Below are positions 5,246 through 7,482 of a stretch of DNA of 7,482 nucleotides, one piece after another (the stretch's first letter is position 1; each line of letters begins with the position of its first letter). Source of the DNA: an uncultured Bacillota bacterium. GTDB taxonomy: Bacteria; Bacillota_A; Clostridia; Peptostreptococcales; Anaerovoracaceae. The notes below the pieces were generated by a model. That model saw only the letters and a program-made list of their open reading frames with translations. It was not told where the DNA came from and did no database searches. The translations under genes were made by a program, and so were the position numbers. The DNA is taken from assembly GCA_946628525.1 (NCBI GenBank), contig CAMOWO010000032.1, positions 1 to 7,482 of the forward strand, given 5' to 3'.

Positions 5246-5273
5246 AGCCCCTATTTATAGGGGCTTGTTTTTT
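5246..5273 (+). terminator. Intrinsic terminator after rpmA
   Basis: AGCCCCTA (5246-5253) pairs perfectly with TAGGGGCT (5258-5265) around TTTA, followed by TGTTTTTT (5266-5273). T's on both sides (5239-5244 upstream) do not give a comparable A-run, so it points to the + strand. It separates the ribosomal genes from obgE, which starts only 25 bases further on. Confidence 0.92.
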
Positions 5274-5285
5274 AACAGGAAGGCC

Positions 5286-5290
5286 GGAGG
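5286..5290 (+). promoter_or_regulatory. Ribosome binding site that fixes the obgE start
   Basis: GGAGG lies 8 bases before the ATG at 5299. A nearer ATG at 5295 is in another frame and leads to a stop after four codons, and the codon before 5299 is TGA in the obgE frame, so 5299 is the start. Confidence 0.8.
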
Positions 5291-5298
5291 TGATATGA

Positions 5299-6597
5299 AT
5301 GCTGGTTGACAGAGCGACAATTACCATCAAATCAGGCAAAGGCGGCGACGGAGCCGTCACATTCAGACATGATCCATACGTTCCGGACGGGGGGCCCGAC
5401 GGGGGAGACGGCGGAAGAGGCGGCGACGTCATCTTCGAAGCTGATGAGAACCTGAGGACACTTATGGATTTCAGGTACAAAAGAAAATACGAAGCAGAAA
5501 ACGGCCAGAACGGGATGAAGCGCAAGCGTTACGGCAAGTCCGGGGAGAACCTCATCATCAAGGTCCCTGTGGGCACCGTGGTCATCGACGAAGAGTCGGG
5601 CCTTGTGATGCGCGATCTGAAGGAGCACGGCCAGAGTTTCGTGGCAGCACGAGGCGGCAAAGGCGGCAAGGGAAACTGCAAATACACCACCTCCACGCGT
5701 CAGGCCCCGAACTTCGCAGAAGCCGGTGGTTTCGCAAAGGAGCGTACGGTGATCCTGGAGCTGAAGATGATCGCCGATGTAGGTCTCGTCGGCTTCCCCA
5801 ACGTGGGCAAGTCCACGATCCTTTCCGTTGCAACGAGCGCGAAGCCAAAGATCGCCAACTACCACTTCACCACCATCGATCCGAATCTGGGGGTGGTGAA
5901 ACTCTACGATACCAGCTTCGTCATGGCGGATATCGCCGGGATCATCGAAGGTGCCAGCGAGGGAGCAGGACTTGGCTTCCGGTTCCTCAAGCACATCGAG
6001 AGGACGAAGGTCCTGATCCACGTGGTGGACGTTTCGGGAAGCGAGGGAAGAGATCCCATCGAGGATTTTGACAAGATAAACAACGAACTGGAACAGTACG
6101 ATCCGAAGCTGCTGGATAAGCCGCAGATCGTTGCGGCCAACAAGATCGATATCGTAGGAGACGATTCACCGGAGTACCTTCAGTTCAAGGAATACGTGGA
6201 GAGCAAGGGCTACAAAGTTTTCCCGGTCTCTGCGCCGATCGAGTACGGCATCAAGGAACTGATGAACGAGGCGGCACAGCGTCTCCAGGAAGTGCTTGCA
6301 AATCCTGAGCCGGAGGAAGAATACGAGATGTTCGACTTCGAGAAGGACGATGTGGATCCTGATTACAGGACCGTTTATCCATCCTTCAACGGACGTGAAT
6401 ACGTGCTGGAGGGCAAGCAGCTGATGAAGATCTTCAACTCCACCAACTTCCAGGACTTCGGCTCCATGCGGTACCTCTATAGGTATATAGAGAAGTCCGG
6501 AGCCATCGAGAAACTGAAGGAGATGGGACTGGAGGATGGAGACATCATCAAGATCGCCGATTTCGAACTGGAATACTTTGATGAGGATTACTTCTAA
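5299..6597 (+). CDS. obgE: GTPase Obg (CgtA), 50S assembly factor
   Basis: Essential GTPase that binds the 50S subunit during late assembly and links growth to GTP/ppGpp status. 432 residues with the full three-domain plan. The glycine-rich Obg fold covers about 1-158 (KSGKGGDGAVTFRHDPYVPD 11-30; GGPDGGDGGRGGDV 31-44; RGGKGGKGN 118-126). The G domain has G1 GFPNVGKST (165-173), switch I HFTTIDPNLG (189-198), G3 DIAGIIEGA (211-219), G4 NKID (281-284) and G5 SAP (311-313). A C-terminal OCT domain lies about 350-425 (FNGREYVLEGKQLMKIF within 363-379, GLEDGDIIKIADFELEY 410-426), the type common in Gram-positives. It is the first gene after the rpmA terminator. No promoter is evident in the 25-base gap, so it depends on read-through or on a promoter hidden in rpmA. 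The stop is 2 bases from the next ATG. Confidence 0.98.
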   Translation: MLVDRATITIKSGKGGDGAVTFRHDPYVPDGGPDGGDGGRGGDVIFEADENLRTLMDFRYKRKYEAENGQNGMKRKRYGKSGENLIIKVPVGTVVIDEESGLVMRDLKEHGQSFVAARGGKGGKGNCKYTTSTRQAPNFAEAGGFAKERTVILELKMIADVGLVGFPNVGKSTILSVATSAKPKIANYHFTTIDPNLGVVKLYDTSFVMADIAGIIEGASEGAGLGFRFLKHIERTKVLIHVVDVSGSEGRDPIEDFDKINNELEQYDPKLLDKPQIVAANKIDIVGDDSPEYLQFKEYVESKGYKVFPVSAPIEYGIKELMNEAAQRLQEVLANPEPEEEYEMFDFEKDDVDPDYRTVYPSFNGREYVLEGKQLMKIFNSTNFQDFGSMRYLYRYIEKSGAIEKLKEMGLEDGDIIKIADFELEYFDEDYF

Positions 6598-6599
6598 TA

Positions 6600-7151
6600 A
6601 TGGTCACGAAGCAGAAACATCCGACAAAAGAAGAGTGCATGATGCTCTGGGAGAAGTACGAGACGCCTGCCCACATCAGGAAACACTGTGAGGCGGTAGC
6701 ACTGACGGCCTGCGCCATCGCAGAGAAGCTCATTGAGAGAGGGTATTCTCTGGATAAGGATCTGGTGTACGCCGCCGGCATGCTCCACGATATCGTACGT
6801 CTCGCAAAGGATCACGAGAAGGAAGGGGCGGCCATCATGCGCCAGCTCGGATACGAGCAGGAAGCGCAGATCATCGAAGTCCACATGCACTACGATCCCT
6901 TCTCGCCCATCGAGTCTGTCAACGAGACGGACATGGTGTGCCTGGGAGACCGGTCCGTCATCGAGGACCATTTCGTGGGGATCGACAGAAGGTACCAGCA
7001 CATCATCGATAAAGCCATCCGGTTGGGACGGCCCGAAGCGGAACCCTTCATCATCGAGAAGAAGAAAGACGTGGTGCGATTCGTTGCCGAGCTGGAGGAA
7101 GTCACAGGCATGACTTTGGAAGAGATGGCCGGGGATATTAAAATAGGATGA
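6600..7151 (+). CDS. HD-domain phosphohydrolase, family not assigned
   Basis: 183-residue soluble protein with an HD metal-dependent phosphohydrolase domain: TPAHIRKHCEAVA (22-34, H25/H29), the HD pair in AAGMLHDIVR (58-67, H63/D64), H72, EVHMHYDP (93-100, H95/H97) and a downstream Asp in DMVCLGDRSV (111-120, D111/D117). All expected metal ligands are present, so it is probably active. In many Firmicutes the slot downstream of obgE holds yhbY-nadD-yqeK, and YqeK is an HD-type Ap4A hydrolase. This protein shares the position, but its pxHIRxHCxAVA...AAxLHDI(x)RL...HMxxxP pattern looks closer to HD domains that are elsewhere fused to NTP transferases. Substrate unknown. The start is 2 bases after the obgE stop, and its stop overlaps the next start (ATGA), so all three genes are translationally coupled. 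Only a weak SD (GAGGA, 6584-6587 region) lies upstream. Confidence 0.85.
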   Translation: MVTKQKHPTKEECMMLWEKYETPAHIRKHCEAVALTACAIAEKLIERGYSLDKDLVYAAGMLHDIVRLAKDHEKEGAAIMRQLGYEQEAQIIEVHMHYDPFSPIESVNETDMVCLGDRSVIEDHFVGIDRRYQHIIDKAIRLGRPEAEPFIIEKKKDVVRFVAELEEVTGMTLEEMAGDIKIG

Positions 7152-7482
7152 AGATTGATAAGAAACTGGACAAAATTTTAAAAAGAGTCGAAAAGCCGGC
7201 CAGATATATCGGGGGCGAGGTGAACAGCGTCACCAAGGACCCGGCTGAGGTCGCTGTCAGGATGGGGTTCGGATTTCCCGACACCTACGAGATCGGCATG
7301 TCTTATACGGGCATGCAGGTGCTCTACAATATCCTGAACAGGAACCCTCAGATCGCCTGCGAGCGCGTCTTCGCGCCGGCGCCGGACATGGAGAAACTCA
7401 TGCGGGAAGAGGGCATGGAACTCTTCACTCTTGAGACCTTCACACCTTTGCGTCAGATGGACGTGGTGGGATTCACCCTCCA
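7148..7482 (+). CDS. Large radical SAM protein of the TIGR03960 type, N-terminal part (3' end outside window)
   Basis: Reading from the ATG at 7148, which overlaps the previous stop as ATGA, gives 111 codons open to the right edge. The segment shows KPARYIGGEVNSVTK (17-31), RMGFGFPDTYEIGMSYTGMQ (38-57), LYNILNR (59-65), ERVFAPAPDMEKLMREEGM (72-90), LFTLE (92-96) and the beginning of MDVVGFTL. This is the N-terminal, B12-binding-like region of the uncharacterised TIGR03960 radical SAM family, which in clostridia often lies next to TIGR03936 (DUF2344), rng, rplU-rpmA or obgE. The radical SAM Cys motif lies beyond the window, so catalytic competence cannot be judged. Its role is unknown; the association with ribosome/RNA genes suggests RNA or ribosome modification, as inference only. 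Confidence 0.85.
   Translation, partial: MKIDKKLDKILKRVEKPARYIGGEVNSVTKDPAEVAVRMGFGFPDTYEIGMSYTGMQVLYNILNRNPQIACERVFAPAPDMEKLMREEGMELFTLETFTPLRQMDVVGFTL

Noticed and set aside
5295..5309. Short ATG frame (four codons) overlapping the obgE start, a possible leader peptide
   Set aside because: It is only 4 bases from the SD and shows no conserved feature; chance occurrence of ATGAATG.
5332..6021. Long open frame on the - strand inside obgE (229 codons)
   Set aside because: Overlaps the conserved Obg and G domains completely and has no family motif; a shadow.
1..7482. Search for mobile element, CRISPR, tRNA/rRNA, toxin-antitoxin or defence genes
   Set aside because: No direct repeats of array type, no transposase or integrase motif, no tRNA-like fold, and no gene of those families; the segment reads as a conserved housekeeping region.

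Overview
The window is a chromosomal housekeeping segment from a low-to-mid GC Gram-positive bacterium, most likely an anaerobic member of the Clostridia (Bacillota). The evidence is the gene content and order (yicC, gmk, rpoZ, rplU, rpmA, obgE, then an N-terminal piece of the large B12-binding-type radical SAM protein usually found beside rplU/obgE in clostridia), the Firmicute-like L27 sequence, strong AGGAGG-type ribosome binding sites, and U-tailed intrinsic terminators. Any finer placement (for example an Anaerovoracaceae / Family XIII-like lineage) would be a guess. All genes lie on the + strand. I see no rRNA, tRNA, CRISPR, transposon or phage feature.

Layout. (1) 1-337: the 3' end of yicC (endoribonuclease family) and a perfect-palindrome terminator. 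(2) 366-1412: a five-helix membrane protein matching the cytoplasmic/C-terminal half of DUF2207 proteins, without their usual large extracytoplasmic N-terminal domain. (3) 1449-3842: a sigma-A-like promoter, a structured leader, then glnA (type I glutamine synthetase), gmk (guanylate kinase) and rpoZ (RNA polymerase omega), tightly spaced and probably one operon. (4) 3889-4277: a hairpin that may be the rpoZ terminator and whose 3' arm is also the Shine-Dalgarno of the next gene, a stand-alone LytTR DNA-binding protein. (5) 4286-5273: a second sigma-A-like promoter, a structured leader (probable L21 leader), rplU with an unusual C-terminal extension, rpmA, and a strong intrinsic terminator. 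(6) 5299-7482: obgE, an HD-domain phosphohydrolase and the start of the radical SAM protein, nearly fused (2-nt gap, then an ATGA overlap).

How the genes fit together. Most genes serve the core growth machinery: RNA turnover (YicC), GTP/GDP supply (Gmk), transcription (omega), the 50S subunit (L21, L27) and GTP-dependent 50S maturation (Obg). Glutamine synthetase is the metabolic outsider, placed between yicC and gmk where many Firmicutes carry remA.

I found no convincing new multi-gene system. The points most worth a second look are the co-absence of the Prp protease gene and of the cleavable N-terminal extension on L27, the HeH/SAP-like tail on L21, the ectodomain-less DUF2207 protein, the Phe at the position of the adenylylated Tyr in GlnA, the possibly switching glnA leader, and the shared terminator/SD hairpin before the LytTR gene.
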